Source of the DNA: Actinernus sp. WN-2022 | Taxonomy: Eukaryota; Cnidaria; Anthozoa; Actiniaria; Actinernidae | Reading direction: 5' to 3' | DNA: 64,000 nt | Assembly (NCBI GenBank): GCA_030867875.1 | Contig: JAOWCC010001634.1 | Location: 105,069,321-105,133,320, forward strand | Shown here: piece after piece, positions 12,231-22,647 of the stretch | How positions within the stretch are numbered: the stretch's first letter is position 1 | How the letters are laid out: each line of letters opens with the position of its first letter | Program-made: the position numbers and the translations under genes | Notes under the pieces: generated by a model | Database searches by the model: none | Told to the model about the DNA's origin: nothing | The model's input: the letters and a program-made list of their open reading frames with translations, nothing else

Positions 12231-13125
12231 TTGTACATTTAACTCGAAAACGTTTCTCTTGGAGCCATGTATTAAAATATCGAGTATTTAGCCGGCTTAA
12301 CTCCTAGATAGTCTACTTTCTTTAATAGTTTCTTTCATTCGAAAATAACTAACCTGCAGATTCCAGTGAATTGAAATCTTGAAACCGGCCTCCATGTGCT
12401 CGGCTCTGATGCAAACATTTTCCAAATAAAAATATCCTAGGTTTTTGAACCTTCCACTGAATTGTCGCTTCATTGTCTCCTCTTATTGACAGAGTAAGGT
12501 CTCGCCGGAAATAAAATCCATTTCTTCAGTTTGGACTGCTAGAGTGTTGAAGAAACTTTTGTTTACTCAGACACGTGTTGACTAGTTAGTTGTTGTACTT
12601 CCAGCGCTTGCAAATCAGCCATTTCTAACGAACGATTATGCAAATGTTTGCCTGAAAACATAATGTGAGGCGAATAGTATGATTGTACATTTAACTCGAA
12701 AACGTTTCTCTTGGAGCCATGTATTCAAATATCAATTATTTAGCCGGCTTAACTCCTAGATAGTCTGCTTTCTTTAATAGTTTCTTTCATTCGAAAATAA
12801 CTAACCTGCAGATTCCAGTGGGGCAGTGAATTGAAATCTTGACTCGAAACCGGCCTCCGGCCATGTGCTCGGCTCCGATGCAAACATTTTCCAAATCAAA
12901 TATCCTGTGTTTTCGAACCATCCACTGAATTCTCGCTTAATTTTCTACTCTTATTGACAGAGTAAGGTCTCGGAAATACAATCCATTTCTTAAGTTAGAC
13001 TACTAGAGTGTTGTAGAAACCTTTGTTTACTCGGACACATGTTGACTTGTAAAGTTGTACTTCCAGCACTCGCAAATCAGCCATTTCCAACGAGATTATG
13101 CAAATGTTCGCCTCAAAATATATAT
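12231..13125. repeat. Tandem direct duplication, about 452-bp period
   Basis: Bases 12231-12682 are repeated at 12683-13125 with scattered substitutions and small indels. Both copies run from TTGTACATTTAACTCG to CAAATGTT(T/C)GCCT. Copy 2 carries short insertions near CCAGTGGGGCAG and CCTCCGGCCATG. Non-coding as far as can be seen. Confidence 0.85.
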
Positions 13126-13369
13126 CTTCTGTCACACAGGCAACAGAGTTCAATCCTGCCGTTACCTTTCTAGTAATTGTCTGCATTTTCACTGTTTAAT
13201 ATGCGATGAGGTTTTCCAAGCCGTCCAAACACGTAACTAAGCGAAGGACTAGATCTCCCTTTCCCTATAGGTAAGAGAGGGTCTGGGTCGAGTGCTGTGG
13301 TCACCAATAATGCACGCTCATTAGCCAATCACATGCTTGGATTTTGTACAATGCACGAAATTTGAACAT

Positions 13370-13830
13370 TAAGATATTATATATTTCTCACTAAGCGATC
13401 TTAGGGATTTTTCAATTGAAATTTGAAAAATCACTGAGTAAAGAAGAACACTAAAGGCATACATTGTATTCTGACCGGGATTTTCGTTTTTAAAGTACTG
13501 AATTGTAGAACTAGAGGCTGAAATGAACAGAAGGGTAAATATGATATCAATCACTCATTTGCCAGTCGCTCACCGGAAACAGTCGCCCTTTCGGCCGGTC
13601 TGAGCAAATTAAATTTCCGCTTCAAATACGTTTTTTTTCAGGGGGGAGGGAGTGTGTAATAAATAGCTGAATAAGTTACAATAATTGCTAAAACATGATT
13701 TTAAAAAAGTGCCATAAATAAAATAAAACGTACTGTGTGTTTTCTCGAGAAAACTTTTAAGAGACGGCTTCCTTTACTTATTAAACTGTAATGTTTCATC
13801 AGCAATTGTTTTTGGCCGATCATACGCGCG
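13370..13830. repeat. Dispersed repeat, inverted relative to about 52.38-52.72 kb
   Basis: Several blocks occur reversed near 52.4-52.7 kb. They include AGTACTGAATT-TAGAACTAGAGGCTGAA, GCTCACCGG...CCGGTCTGAGCAAA and GAGACGGCTTCCTT. Order is preserved, so these are two copies of one family. No coding capacity recognised. Confidence 0.6.
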
Positions 13831-14098
13831 ATGTTAATTATTTCGGACACGCTTAATTCTTCAACTGACACGAAATATCGCGGCTTGTTTGCGTTGAATC
13901 ATGCTACAGAAGGCAATGAATCACCCTAATATCGCTTATATTTGAGCTTACGGAGTATTGCCAGGGTTAAAGTATTCCGATCATGTGACTGAATACACTA
14001 GTTATTAGATTTAGAGGCCAACACGATCTAATCATTACTCTTAAACCAGTCAAGGATAAAGATAAAGATTTGTCACATTCCGAACGACGGTAGACGGG

Positions 14099-14180
14099 CT
14101 TTGTGTAGTGGTAATGACGTCTGCACTACACTGCTCTATACGCAAATGGTTACGAGTTCGAGCCCCAGTAGGACCGCTCG
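14099..14180 (+). mobile_element. tRNA-derived SINE head
   Basis: An A-box-like TAGTGGTAATGACG is followed about 50 nt later by the B-box-like GAGTTCGAGCCCC, the spacing of a tRNA internal promoter. The acceptor and anticodon stems do not pair as in a real tRNA, so I call it a tRNA-related SINE and not a tRNA gene. Confidence 0.5.
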
Positions 14181-14890
14181 AAAATAACTTTTCCTCTCCT
14201 TTTTCCTCAGTTCTCCTCTTGTTTACCTGTTAACCCTAGCTCTAGTTGAGTGAGAACCGTCGTTTACCCGTGAACTCGTTCGATGGGTAGGGAATAGGGA
14301 TCGTTTTGTGGTTCGGGTTAGGATTTGTCTTAGACTTTAAAGCGATTTGACAAGTAATGATAATCATTACTTTAAACCTCGAGAACGCGTCGGCAATCCA
14401 GCTAATTCATTTATGTTTGAAACCTAGACGTTGGCGACACAAACCTTTTCAATTAACCGTCAAGTTTTAACCTTGATGTTGAAAACCTTTGATTTAGAAT
14501 CACCGTCGTAAAACTCAAGGGTATACCTAGAGACATGCAGTTGTTATCTTGCATCTCTCATAATTCTGAGTGTCCAAAACCGGACCCAACCATGATTCAT
14601 TTAGCGTAGCGCGAAGGCAAATCTAGCTGTAAAGTCCAACGCAGCTGAAACGTGAAGGCGGGACATGTTAAAGTTTTTCAACATCGCGGTCCTAAAATTG
14701 AAAAGGTTTAAGCCGAAATACGGTTTCAAACTTAAACGAACACGGAAAAAGGTAGCTCGCAAACCTAGTAGTTTGTGAGTTCACTATTTGCTTTGACTTA
14801 TTAAGCACTTGCTGAAAATAATCAAGAAATAGCTTAGCCGCGAATTTGAACACCATTGTAATTGTAAGTTACGCCAAAATTGGTCTTGAG
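14181..14890. other. Non-coding stretch
   Basis: No gene recognised. The right end (14,815-14,860) carries the reversed CTAAGCTATTTCTTGATT block shared with about 7.0 kb. Confidence 0.4.
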
Positions 14891-15890
14891 TCAGTCAAAA
14901 GTGAGTTGTAATTTGGGCTCCAAATTTCGGAACCAACATTTTTCAATGATACGCATAAATTGCTCTTGGGTAGAAAGTAACTGTTGTAATTTGGGCTTCG
15001 AATTTCGCAACCAACATTTTTCTAGGTTACGCCAAATTTGGTCTTGAATCAGAAGAGGGTCTGAATGGGGGGGGGGGGGGGGGGTCTTCATGTCAGTTGT
15101 CAGTTAAAATTTTGGCCATTTGTCAGTTGTCAATTAGCTCTAGTTAATCATTACTAAAGAAAATTTACAAAGTTTGACCCACAAAATCCAAATTTGTCAG
15201 TTGTCAGTTATTTTTCGGTTGTCAGTTGTCAGTAAAAATATCGTCATTTGTCAGTTGTCAGTTATTTTTAAGGCATTTTGTCAGTAGACAGTTAACCCCA
15301 TTCAGACCCTGTCAGAAGTGAAGTTGTAATTTGGGCTCCGAATTTCGGAGCCAACATTTTTCTAAGTTACTCCAAAATTGGTATTGAATCTGAAGTGAAG
15401 TTGTAATTTGGGCTTCGAATTTCGGAACCAACATTTTTCTAGGTTACGTCAAAATTGGTCTTGAGTCATTCAAAAGTGAAGTTGTAATTTGGGCTCCGAA
15501 TCTCGGAGCCAACATTTTTCAATGATACGCCTAAATTGCTCTTGCTGTTGTAACTGTTGTAATTTAGGCTCCGACTTTTTTCTAGGTTACGCCAAAATTG
15601 GTCTTGAGTCAGTCAAAAGTGAAGTTGTAATTTGGGCTCCGAATTTTGGAGCTAACATTTTTCAGTGATACGCATAAATTGCCCTTGGGTAGAAAGTAAC
15701 TGTTGTAATTTGGGCTCCGAATTTCGGAGCCAACATTTTTCTAAGTTACTCCAAAATTGGTATTGAATGAGAAGTGAAGTTGTAATTTGGGCTCCGAATT
15801 TCGGAACCAACATTTATCTAGGTTACGCCAAAGTTGGTCTCTAGTCAGAAGTGAAGTTGTAATTTCGGAACCAACATTTGTATATTATTC
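14890..15890. repeat. Minisatellite of about 70-75 bp related to the 5.9-kb array
   Basis: About ten degenerate units read GAAGTTGTAATTTGGGCT, CCGAATTTCGGAGCC, AACATTTTTCTA and GGTTACGCCAAAATTGGT. The core GGCTCCGAATTTCGGAGCC matches the palindromic core at 5.9-6.6 kb, and the AAAATGTTGG flank matches in reverse orientation. The array is split by a 255-bp insertion (15056-15310). Confidence 0.85.
15056..15310. mobile_element. hAT-like MITE inserted in the minisatellite
   Basis: Terminal inverted repeats AGGGTCTGAATGGGG and CCCCATTCAGACCCT are flanked by ATCAGAAG and GTCAGAAG, an 8-bp target duplication with one mismatch. The left TIR runs into a long G tract and the interior is a (TGTCAGT)n-type simple repeat. 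An 8-bp duplication is typical of hAT elements; family assignment is inference. Confidence 0.7.
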
Positions 15891-16619
15891 AATAAATAAA
15901 TGGCTAAATGATCGATTGTTGTCATTGTTGAAATCTTAACGGACCGAAATGTGCCCTCCTCCATAATAGTCGTTATTAAGGGACTATTTCATATTTATTT
16001 TATGAGTGTACGCACAAAACGTTCATCTCGTAAGGGTTGGATAGAGACACTGAAAGGCTTCCGAAGTTTTCTTAATTTTAAATTACTAATGATTACTTGT
16101 CAGTTCTTCCAAATTACCTTTTTTCTCTGTCTATTGTACCTTAAAATATTTAACTACAGAAAAAATGACTCGAGTCCCTAGATGCTGCGGAAAGCATATT
16201 TGAAACTTAGGGTATTAGCGGAAGCAGCAGTTGAAAAGCATAAAAAGTGCATATAAAGGAGAAAACAATTAGTTGAGAAAAACTGAATTTAGTTGAGAAT
16301 GCCTTAAAATTTATTTTTACTACTATTTGGCTGCTACCACAACCATTTTTTACATTGGATCCCAAGGTCATGAAATCCGGTTGCCTCAAACTGCACCTCT
16401 TCAAAATGACTATTAACTCCGCGAATGGGGAGAGAAGAGAAGAGAAATAAAGAGGTTAACTCTTGATCAGACAACAAAATTAGGAAACGAGAAGAAAAAC
16501 AAGCAATGGTCAACAAGTAAATAACTCGAATCACAGGCACAGGATCAACAGTGTCACGGTGCCGATGGCGAGGTGGCTTACACAGTACATGTGTACACGG
16601 AGTGTCTAACTATGACAAC
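15891..16619. other. Non-coding stretch
   Basis: AT-rich with several small open frames, none with recognisable features. Confidence 0.35.
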
Positions 16620-16672
16620 AGCAGAAGAACTGGAGAAGGTCCAGAGAGAACTATATAATATAAGACATCCGA

Positions 16673-17470
16673 GTGGAAAAAGAGCAGCGAAAGGTTGAAA
16701 AAGAACATTTAACTCGGGAAGTACAGCGCCTTGAATATGCATCACAGAACACCAGGATTGATATCGAAAGATATAAAGACAGTGCTCAGGATATTGCTTT
16801 TTATACTGCTTCACATTGGTTTAACAATCTTCAAAGAGCAGTAGTTATGAGCATGAGAGGGTTTACATGGAAGGTGACAGTCCAAAACCGCTTGGAAGGC
16901 CACGAGTCCTTACAAAATTCCAATAATTCGAACTTGTGATGATACGCTTACGACTGGGACTACATGTATATTTGAAAGGGACCTTGCACGTCGATTTCGT
17001 GTCTCGATGATGACTGTTTAAAAGGTAACAAGGGCATAGCTTCTCTTTTTAAGGCATGTATTTGAGCCATTTATCAATATTGCTCCAAGGGAAGTGATAC
17101 AATTTTATATGCCGGATGTGTTCAAAAATTTGTTTCCCAAGGTAGCTGTGATAGTTGACTGTGCAGAGATAGACACGGAGAGGCCATCATACCTGGACTC
17201 ACAGTCTGCTTGCTATTTATCTTATAAAGGGAGAGCTACAGTTAAGTCACTGATAGGAATTACCCCTAGTGGGGTTTTAAGTTTTGTTGGCGAGTGTTTT
17301 TCCTGGTAGCACTTCAGACAAAGAGATAACTATGCTAAGTGGGTTTTTGACTAAACTCCAGCCTGGAGACCAAGTTATAGCTGACAAAAGCTTCAATTGC
17401 CAAGATGAGCTGGCCTCTGTAGGGGTTTCTCTTGTTATTTCAACATTTTTGAAAAAGACCAAACAATAAA
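16673..17470 (+). pseudogene. DDE_4-type (Harbinger/ISL2EU-like) transposase remnant
   Basis: An upstream frame (16673-16939) has a charged, coiled-coil-like start, then a YKDS...FYTASHWF block that precedes the catalytic domain in this family. The DDE domain is in two overlapping frames. Frame 17094-17309 holds VIVDCAEI (first catalytic Asp), YKGR-TVKSLIGI-PSG and FVGE. Frame 17284-17469 holds GSTSDKEI (second Asp), SGFL, LQPGDQVIADK and a final hydrophobic block. A frameshift near 17,300 splits the domain, and the region between 16,940 and 17,090 is scrambled. Inactive. Confidence 0.8.
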
Positions 17471-17640
17471 ACTATTGCCAGCTTACGAGTACATATGAAA
17501 AAGCTAATGGAAATAATTAAATACAATGCAATGCAACTGCCAAGAAGAGCTGGCCTCTGTATAGCTGGCAATTTATTGTTTGATCTTTTTCAAAAATTCC
17601 GGAAAAGCAAGAGAAGCCCGTAGAGAGGCCAGCTCATGTT
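17399..17640. repeat. Inverted duplication of the transposase tail
   Basis: The block GCCAAGATGAGCTGGCCTCT through CAAACAATAAA (17399-17470) reappears inverted at about 17555-17635, with the same CTTTTTCAAAAAT and AAGCAAGAGAAGCCC elements. It suggests a local rearrangement at the end of the dead transposon. Confidence 0.65.
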
Positions 17641-18004
17641 AGCAATGCAATGCAATAGTTTATTTAGACACAGTGCCAAGGACGTACGTGCTATTAAGTA
17701 CTACCCAGTTCATTGCAAAACCTATTTCACAGATATATCTGTGCTCTATAACCTATTTCTTATTAGCGTTAAAATGAATACATGCAAACATAATAATTTA
17801 GACTTATGTATAAACATTCAGTCAACTAAAAGGTATCATTACTGGAAATCTAGGCTTGATTGGATAACCACTAGCCTGATTTCCATCTTAAAATCAGACT
17901 AGATAGCCATGCAAGCATGCTTTTTTTTATTGAGTAACACAGTACTGCCCAATACCTGTATTCTGATTGGAGCCATAATACTGTAGCTATTGTTTTTGCA
18001 GTGT
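17641..18004. other. Non-coding stretch
   Basis: No gene or repeat recognised. Confidence 0.35.
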
Positions 18005-18125
18005 TCATTACTCCGGCGCTGCTAGGACAGCGGTCTGAGTCTTAAAATGCAGTCCGTGTCTTTTTTTACTCCGGTGCTGCAGGGCAGCCGCCGGAGTCTT
18101 AAAATGCAGACGTTTTTTCCGTTAA
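18005..18125. repeat. Hairpin minisatellite, two units (ACTCCGGCGCTGC family)
   Basis: Two units of about 58-60 bp contain an ACTCCGG...CCGGAGT-type hairpin with an inner GCTGC/GCAGC, followed by CTTAAAATGCAG. The same array with three units is at 49172-49345. In both places it is followed by the same downstream repeat body. Confidence 0.8.
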
Positions 18126-18245
18126 TCATTATTGTTCTGTCCTGTGAAATTTTTGATCAGTTCACACCTTTGTCGCTAACGATGTGGGTCGCAGACGCTG
18201 TGATCGAGCGATAAAGCAGGAGGCATGCGCATTAAACGTTATTCA
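18126..18245. repeat. Dispersed repeat body also at 29.22 and 49.37 kb
   Basis: The block ACCTTTGTCGCTAACGATG, GTGGGTCG-AGACGCTG and ATCGAGCGATAAA, then GGAGGCATGCGCATTA, is nearly identical at 29220-29300 and 49385-49460. This copy is interrupted at 18246 by the GGGTTAGAGACT MITE. Confidence 0.8.
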
Positions 18246-18359
18246 GGGTTAGAGACTGATGTGAGTGTTTTGTTGGCGAATACTGCACGCGCCGACTGTA
18301 TAATGAACGAGATATTTTAAATACTGCACGAGGCCTGCACGAACTAGAAGTCTCTAACC
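18246..18359. mobile_element. Foldback MITE, GGGTTAGAGACT family
   Basis: TIRs GGGTTAGAGACT and AGTCTCTAACC. The interior is almost identical to 11287-11402. It lies inside the dispersed repeat body, and the 49.4-kb copy of that body lacks it, so it marks an insertion event. Confidence 0.75.
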
Positions 18360-19084
18360 TTTTAATATGCAAACTGAGTATGCTGCTCTTGAAATTTGTC
18401 ATTGACCAATTTGAACGTAAATTTGATTCTCTTTAATTTAGCGCTCAAAAAATGTATTAGCGACTTTGAAAACGGGATCAGTTATTATAGAAAACGTTTT
18501 TCCAACTTGTTCTGAAGTTAGGTAGCGGTTGATACCTGCTCGGATGCAAAGGTGAGCTGAGCGGCTGTAGTCGTTTTCTTGGTCGACTTTCAGTTCTTGA
18601 TTAGTTGATATAATTTTTTCAGCCTTTCCGCGAGGATTTCTTTATCTAAGTCTTCCAGAATTTCCTCGGTATATCTCTTATGAAGCCATTCTGTAATGAG
18701 AAACAAAATTAAGCTGTTATATTTAGGTTAACACTTTAAACAAAATATTTTCATTCAACACTTGATATTAACAATCGACAAAGCCACAACAAACTCGCTT
18801 TGTTTTAAATACAGTCGTTGGGTTTTACCTTTCAATATGGAAATGCTCCACTTCGTTTGTCGCTTGGAATCCAGTAGAATGGCTTCATACCATTTCACGG
18901 TCGTTAAGTTCTTCAAATCTGTCATTTCCTTCTGCAATTTGTATAGTGCACCCGAAGTGTGCACTAAACTGTTTAAAATCACAACACGCCTGTTGTCCTC
19001 AGATACAATGAAATCACGTGATCGATTTTAGCCAATGAGCTGCTGGAATTTTGGTCAGCGTGCGAAGTTTGTATAATAAAGATA
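18360..19084. other. Non-coding stretch
   Basis: Overlapping small open frames on both strands near 18.76-19.03 kb have no recognisable features. Probably part of the large dispersed repeat. Confidence 0.35.
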
Positions 19085-19335
19085 TATTTAATACTGTTTG
19101 CATCACTTAATATCATCACCGTATAATTACCACTGTGGGAATGTGAAATGAACAACGCGTGAGAGGCGCTATCAGTTCGTTTTAACTACTTTTTAATCTT
19201 CTGATTCTTGTAAAGGAACTGTTTTAGACCCAAAAATACACGAAAACGTAATACATTCGATCTGCACTATCTGAACAGGTTTAATGCACAATTAGAAACG
19301 GAAGCGAAACACAATCTCAGCTTAAGTGTATCCAA
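19085..19335. repeat. Dispersed repeat, direct copy at 49.46-49.71 kb
   Basis: ATCATCACCG, ACCACT-TGGGAATGTGAAA, TTCTTGTAAAGGAACTG, CGTAATACATTCGATCTGC and TTAAGTGTAT occur in the same order and orientation at both loci. Together with the hairpin minisatellite and the body at 18.13-18.25 kb it defines one multi-part repeat family. Confidence 0.75.
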
Positions 19336-20299
19336 AGACGTTGAGATATAAAAGGTATCGAATTTAATCTCAGGTTAGATTTCGTCAGGCGCGCTCAGAT
19401 AAGAAAGTTCAAAGCTCTCAGACAAGACGAGACAAGGAGATATCGGTCGATGAGTCATTGTCAGAAATCTATTCCCGACTGTAAAATCAGGCAATCAGTC
19501 AATGGTGAAACTGTTGACAGTTTGGGTCAGGTCAACTACACAGCTAAGGCATGGTTTACGACAGAATAACCTAGCTAGAGAGTCTCTCTACTTGGATTAA
19601 GATACTGTTACATGTCTGTTAATATATATGGAGAAAACTGAAGAAACCCTCATTGAGTTTGATAACCATGTACAAGAATAATTCTGCCAGTAAGATGATT
19701 TTAGTGTATACCCGAATGCCTCTTTAAAGAAGTTTATCGACTCGTAATAATTAATTTACATTGTATTGAACGGAACTGCGTCGAACAAACAGGAACTTTA
19801 GCTTTATATTGTACTGCATCAGCTAAGTTTTCCCTTATCCGAGTATGAGACGTAAATATCCTGAAAAACTTCAGTTGACTCGATCTAAAAGCCATAATTA
19901 TTGTAATGTACTGGATTTGATTTGATAGACCGTATGATCCAAACTGGAAATGACTTAAGAAACCGTAATGACCGTAAAGAAACACTGGAATGACTTGAAA
20001 GGCTGTTAAGAGTACATAGAAGTTGGATTTGTCATTGGGGCATGGAAACCGTATAAACTGAACAGGATAAGACGCACTTTGGAAATCGAAACATAGCTTG
20101 GAAGGCTATGCAGGCGCATTTTTTCACTATTATAAATTCGAACTGATTATTTGCATTCATGAGTGAAAAAACCTCTCAGTTTGTCTGTTAATTGCATGCT
20201 TTTTGTTCTAATTATCGCTCTACATTTCAAGCTACCAAGAGTATTTGTTTGCTTGTGCTTTCGTAAACCCAATTTCAAACTAAAGGTCCTAAGTACTAT
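19336..20299. other. Non-coding stretch
   Basis: No gene recognised. At 20,165-20,225 it contains the block CTCTCAGTTTGTCTGTTAAT...TAATTATCGCT, which recurs at about 31.39-31.44 and 48.14-48.19 kb. Confidence 0.4.
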
Positions 20300-20436
20300 A
20301 TACAACACTGTTAGCCGTGTTTCATCACATATCCAAACACTGAGAACTGAACTTGAAAAACGACGCGAAGCGGAGTTTTTTAAACTCAGTTCGAGGTGTT
20401 TGGATATGTGATGAAACACGGCTGACAGTGTTGTAT
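20300..20436. repeat. Foldback with about 41-bp arms
   Basis: ATACAACACTGTTAGCCGTG... on the left pairs with ...CACGGCTGACAGTGTTGTAT on the right almost perfectly across about 41 bp. The centre holds a second partial palindrome. A further partial copy of one arm (GTGTTTCATCACATATCCAA) starts near 20,503. Consistent with a foldback MITE. Confidence 0.75.
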
Positions 20437-20739
20437 ATTGCTTCTCCAACAAATTTACCATTGAAGAGAAAACAGAGAAGAAAGTTTGGATAATTTATGC
20501 AAGTGTTTCATCACATATCCAAACTCCTTCACGCTTGTGATTTTCTTTTTAATATTCTCATTAATTATTCATGAGTTTGAGAAGGAATTTTACTAGCTTC
20601 CAGCCGAGGTCAAATCACATTCGAAGCACCGTGAAAAATTCATGGCCTCGATTGTGTTTTTATTCCGGTAGAAATTATGAAATTCGTTACCCAAAGCACA
20701 TGTGTACTTCAGTAGTATAGGGCGCATGGAATTAAGCCC

Positions 20740-21030
20740 CTTAATTTTTGCGGTGTTATGTTAATTTTTGCGGTGTTATGCTAATTTTTAAGGCGCTCAT
20801 GAATAAAGTGGTGCGCTCATGAATAAAATGGGGGTGAATAAATTATCTTTTGTCTGGGGCTCATGAATAAAGTGGTGAGCTCATGAATAAAATGGGGGTG
20901 AATAAATTATCTATTGTCTGGAAATTGAAGTGGAATCTCATTAAATGAAATGGAATCTCATTATCTATTGTCTTTCCGCATGAACAAAGTGGTGCGCTCT
21001 CATGAATAAAGTGCGGCGCGCTCATTATCT
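20740..21030. repeat. Degenerate tandem repeats (GCTCATGAATAAA)
   Basis: The motif GCTCATGAATAAAGTGG / GCTCATGAATAAAATGGGGG, followed by TGAATAAATTATCT-TTGTCTGG, occurs twice at about 70-bp spacing with several partial copies. It lies immediately upstream of the ORF at 21142 and could be its promoter region or one end of a mobile element. Confidence 0.65.
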
Positions 21031-21141
21031 ATTGTTCCTTTGGTTGAGGTCATCGATCTATTCGGGCATGTTTGGGCAAAGCCTGTTATTTGGGGTCGTC
21101 TATAAAGCTAGAACCGATCGCTCCCAAATCCATTCAAGAAA

Positions 21142-21336
21142 TTGAGCAGCAACAAGATGGATCAATTTACTAGTTTAGAAGAGTTTGAACATTTTATCAA
21201 CAACAACGATATTCCATCTGATCAAATTCCTGACGCGGTCGACCGATTGATGGCACTAACTTTTCCTGAAGATCCATTCGAAATTGAGCAACAACGAGAT
21301 CGATGGACCTTGAAACCATTCGAAGTTGAGCCTTGA
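21142..21336 (+). CDS. Hypothetical small acidic protein or first exon
   Basis: The product is 64 aa and I do not recognise it. It is acidic, rich in Phe, Glu and Asp. The second Met (residue 6, MDQFTSLEEFEHF) follows AACAAG and gives the better eukaryotic start context. It is the first of three closely spaced plus-strand frames (21142-22140). A SINE at 21377-21563 separates it from the second. Given the short spacing, an element-encoded ORF array or a multi-exon gene are both possible. Expression is unproven. Confidence 0.35.
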   Translation: MSSNKMDQFTSLEEFEHFINNNDIPSDQIPDAVDRLMALTFPEDPFEIEQQRDRWTLKPFEVEP

Positions 21337-21363
21337 ACAACATTTCATCTTTATTAGCTCGCG

Positions 21364-21576
21364 TATTTTTATTCAAGAATGTGATATAAAGTGGTATGCT
21401 GTAGTGCTAAGTGGGGAAAGAGAAAAAATCTCTGACCCAAGTGAGATTTTTTCTCTTTCCCTCGTAGGGCGTGCACACTTAGCACTACAGCTTACCACTT
21501 TATATCACATTCTTTACACTTACTAGTGCTACGCGGCAAACATGATTCAATATCATAACTACATATTTTTATTCAA
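21364..21576 (+). mobile_element. Twin-primed (5'-inverted) SINE insertion with 13-bp target duplication
   Basis: TATTTTTATTCAA occurs at 21364-21376 and 21564-21576 and brackets a 187-bp insertion. The left half is the reverse complement of the SINE's tRNA-3'/tail junction (including CTCTGACCCAAGT). The right half is the same SINE tail in forward orientation, ending in GATTCAATATCATAACTACA. Full copies with an intact tRNA-like head lie at about 28.6 and 28.87 kb. An internal inversion between direct target duplications is the signature of twin priming by LINE machinery. Confidence 0.85.
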
Positions 21577-21583
21577 CTCTGAC

Positions 21584-21772
21584 ATGGAAGGCGTTCAAGA
21601 AAAAACGATCACCGTGGATGAAGTAGAACACGTCGAAAGAAACAGAGCATTTCACAGGATATCAAGTATTATACATTTGGTGTATGCTGCACTCTGCGAA
21701 AAACCAATCTATGCCGAGAAAGAAAGACAATATGAACAGATCACCCAAATCAAAGACAGCACGATTGCTTGA
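21584..21772 (+). CDS. Hypothetical small charged protein
   Basis: The product is 62 aa starting at ATGGAAGGC just after the SINE target duplication. The longer open frame from 21542 begins inside the SINE and is not credible. It is charged and partly helical, with a VYAALCEKPIY stretch. Its TGA stop overlaps the ATG of the next frame (TGATG). No family recognised. Confidence 0.35.
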   Translation: MEGVQEKTITVDEVEHVERNRAFHRISSIIHLVYAALCEKPIYAEKERQYEQITQIKDSTIA

Positions 21773-22140
21773 TGTTATCCGAAGAGGAATCGTGGAATTT
21801 GTTCTACGATAATGCAAAAGAAAATGTCAAACCAGACAAAGTGTGGGAGATTGTGAACCCTGTTTGCTACGTGTTGAACATTGAAATTCATCGCTCATGG
21901 AAAGTTTACCTATCTGAACTTTACGAGTTACCCTGGACCACAGTGTATCTCTTACATCTTCAGTTCAGTAAGAACGGATCTTCTATCATTGATCAAGTGC
22001 TTGAAGTAGTGAGATGTGAAATACGTCCACTGAATAACATTGAACAACACGGCTTTGCCTCAAGATATTCTGTGTCTGTTCCAGAACAATGTTTTAGAAA
22101 AGATGAAGAGTTTATGGAGATTGATTCACTTTGTAATTAA
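21772..22140 (+). CDS. Hypothetical protein, 122 aa
   Basis: Starts at the ATG overlapping the previous stop. The composition is protein-like: Trp-rich, with EIHRSWKVYLSELYEL and KVWEIV blocks and a low-complexity-free length of 122 aa. It would be expressed by reinitiation if the two are on one mRNA. Family not recognised. Together with the convergent frames at 22.65-23.44 kb it may belong to an unclassified mobile element. Confidence 0.4.
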   Translation: MLSEEESWNLFYDNAKENVKPDKVWEIVNPVCYVLNIEIHRSWKVYLSELYELPWTTVYLLHLQFSKNGSSIIDQVLEVVRCEIRPLNNIEQHGFASRYSVSVPEQCFRKDEEFMEIDSLCN

Positions 22141-22647
22141 TTTAACTTTTAAGTCAATACATTTCTCTTGTGTTTGGTTGAACAGGTTTGGGCAAGTCTT
22201 TGTTATGAATAACAATACGCTATTGTTTCGGTAATCTGCTCTGTATTAACTCAATGATATTATTGATATCGTTCACAGCTATCACTCGTAACGTAATTCT
22301 GAGATCAGAATATTTATAAACCTTTACAGTAAATACACTGGGAGCAACTTTGCTATTGTCCTTACGGATTAGCGATAACTGAAGGGCCATCAGTACAGTT
22401 TGATAGAAACAATAGTCCCATTGCTTTGAGGAAAACTCTTGAGATGTAATTTTTTCTCTAAAACTGAACTATAATTACCATACGAATGAGAACGAACCAC
22501 CAGATAAATTAAACGAAGTTTATTCAATCTAAAAAAAACACCATTAATAGAAATCGAATTAATAAAACTTATTTCTAAAAGGTACAAATATATTGTTCAT
22601 CACGGGAACACTCTGTTCCGGAATAGGTTGTTTTTGGAATTGTTTAT
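22141..22647. other. Non-coding gap between convergent ORF groups
   Basis: AT-rich spacer holding the 3' ends of both ORF groups. No clear hairpin or repeat. Confidence 0.35.

Noticed and set aside
21542..21583. Start of the 21542 ORF within the SINE
   Set aside because: The first 14 codons are SINE tail and target duplication. The ATG at 21584 is the first host-derived start.
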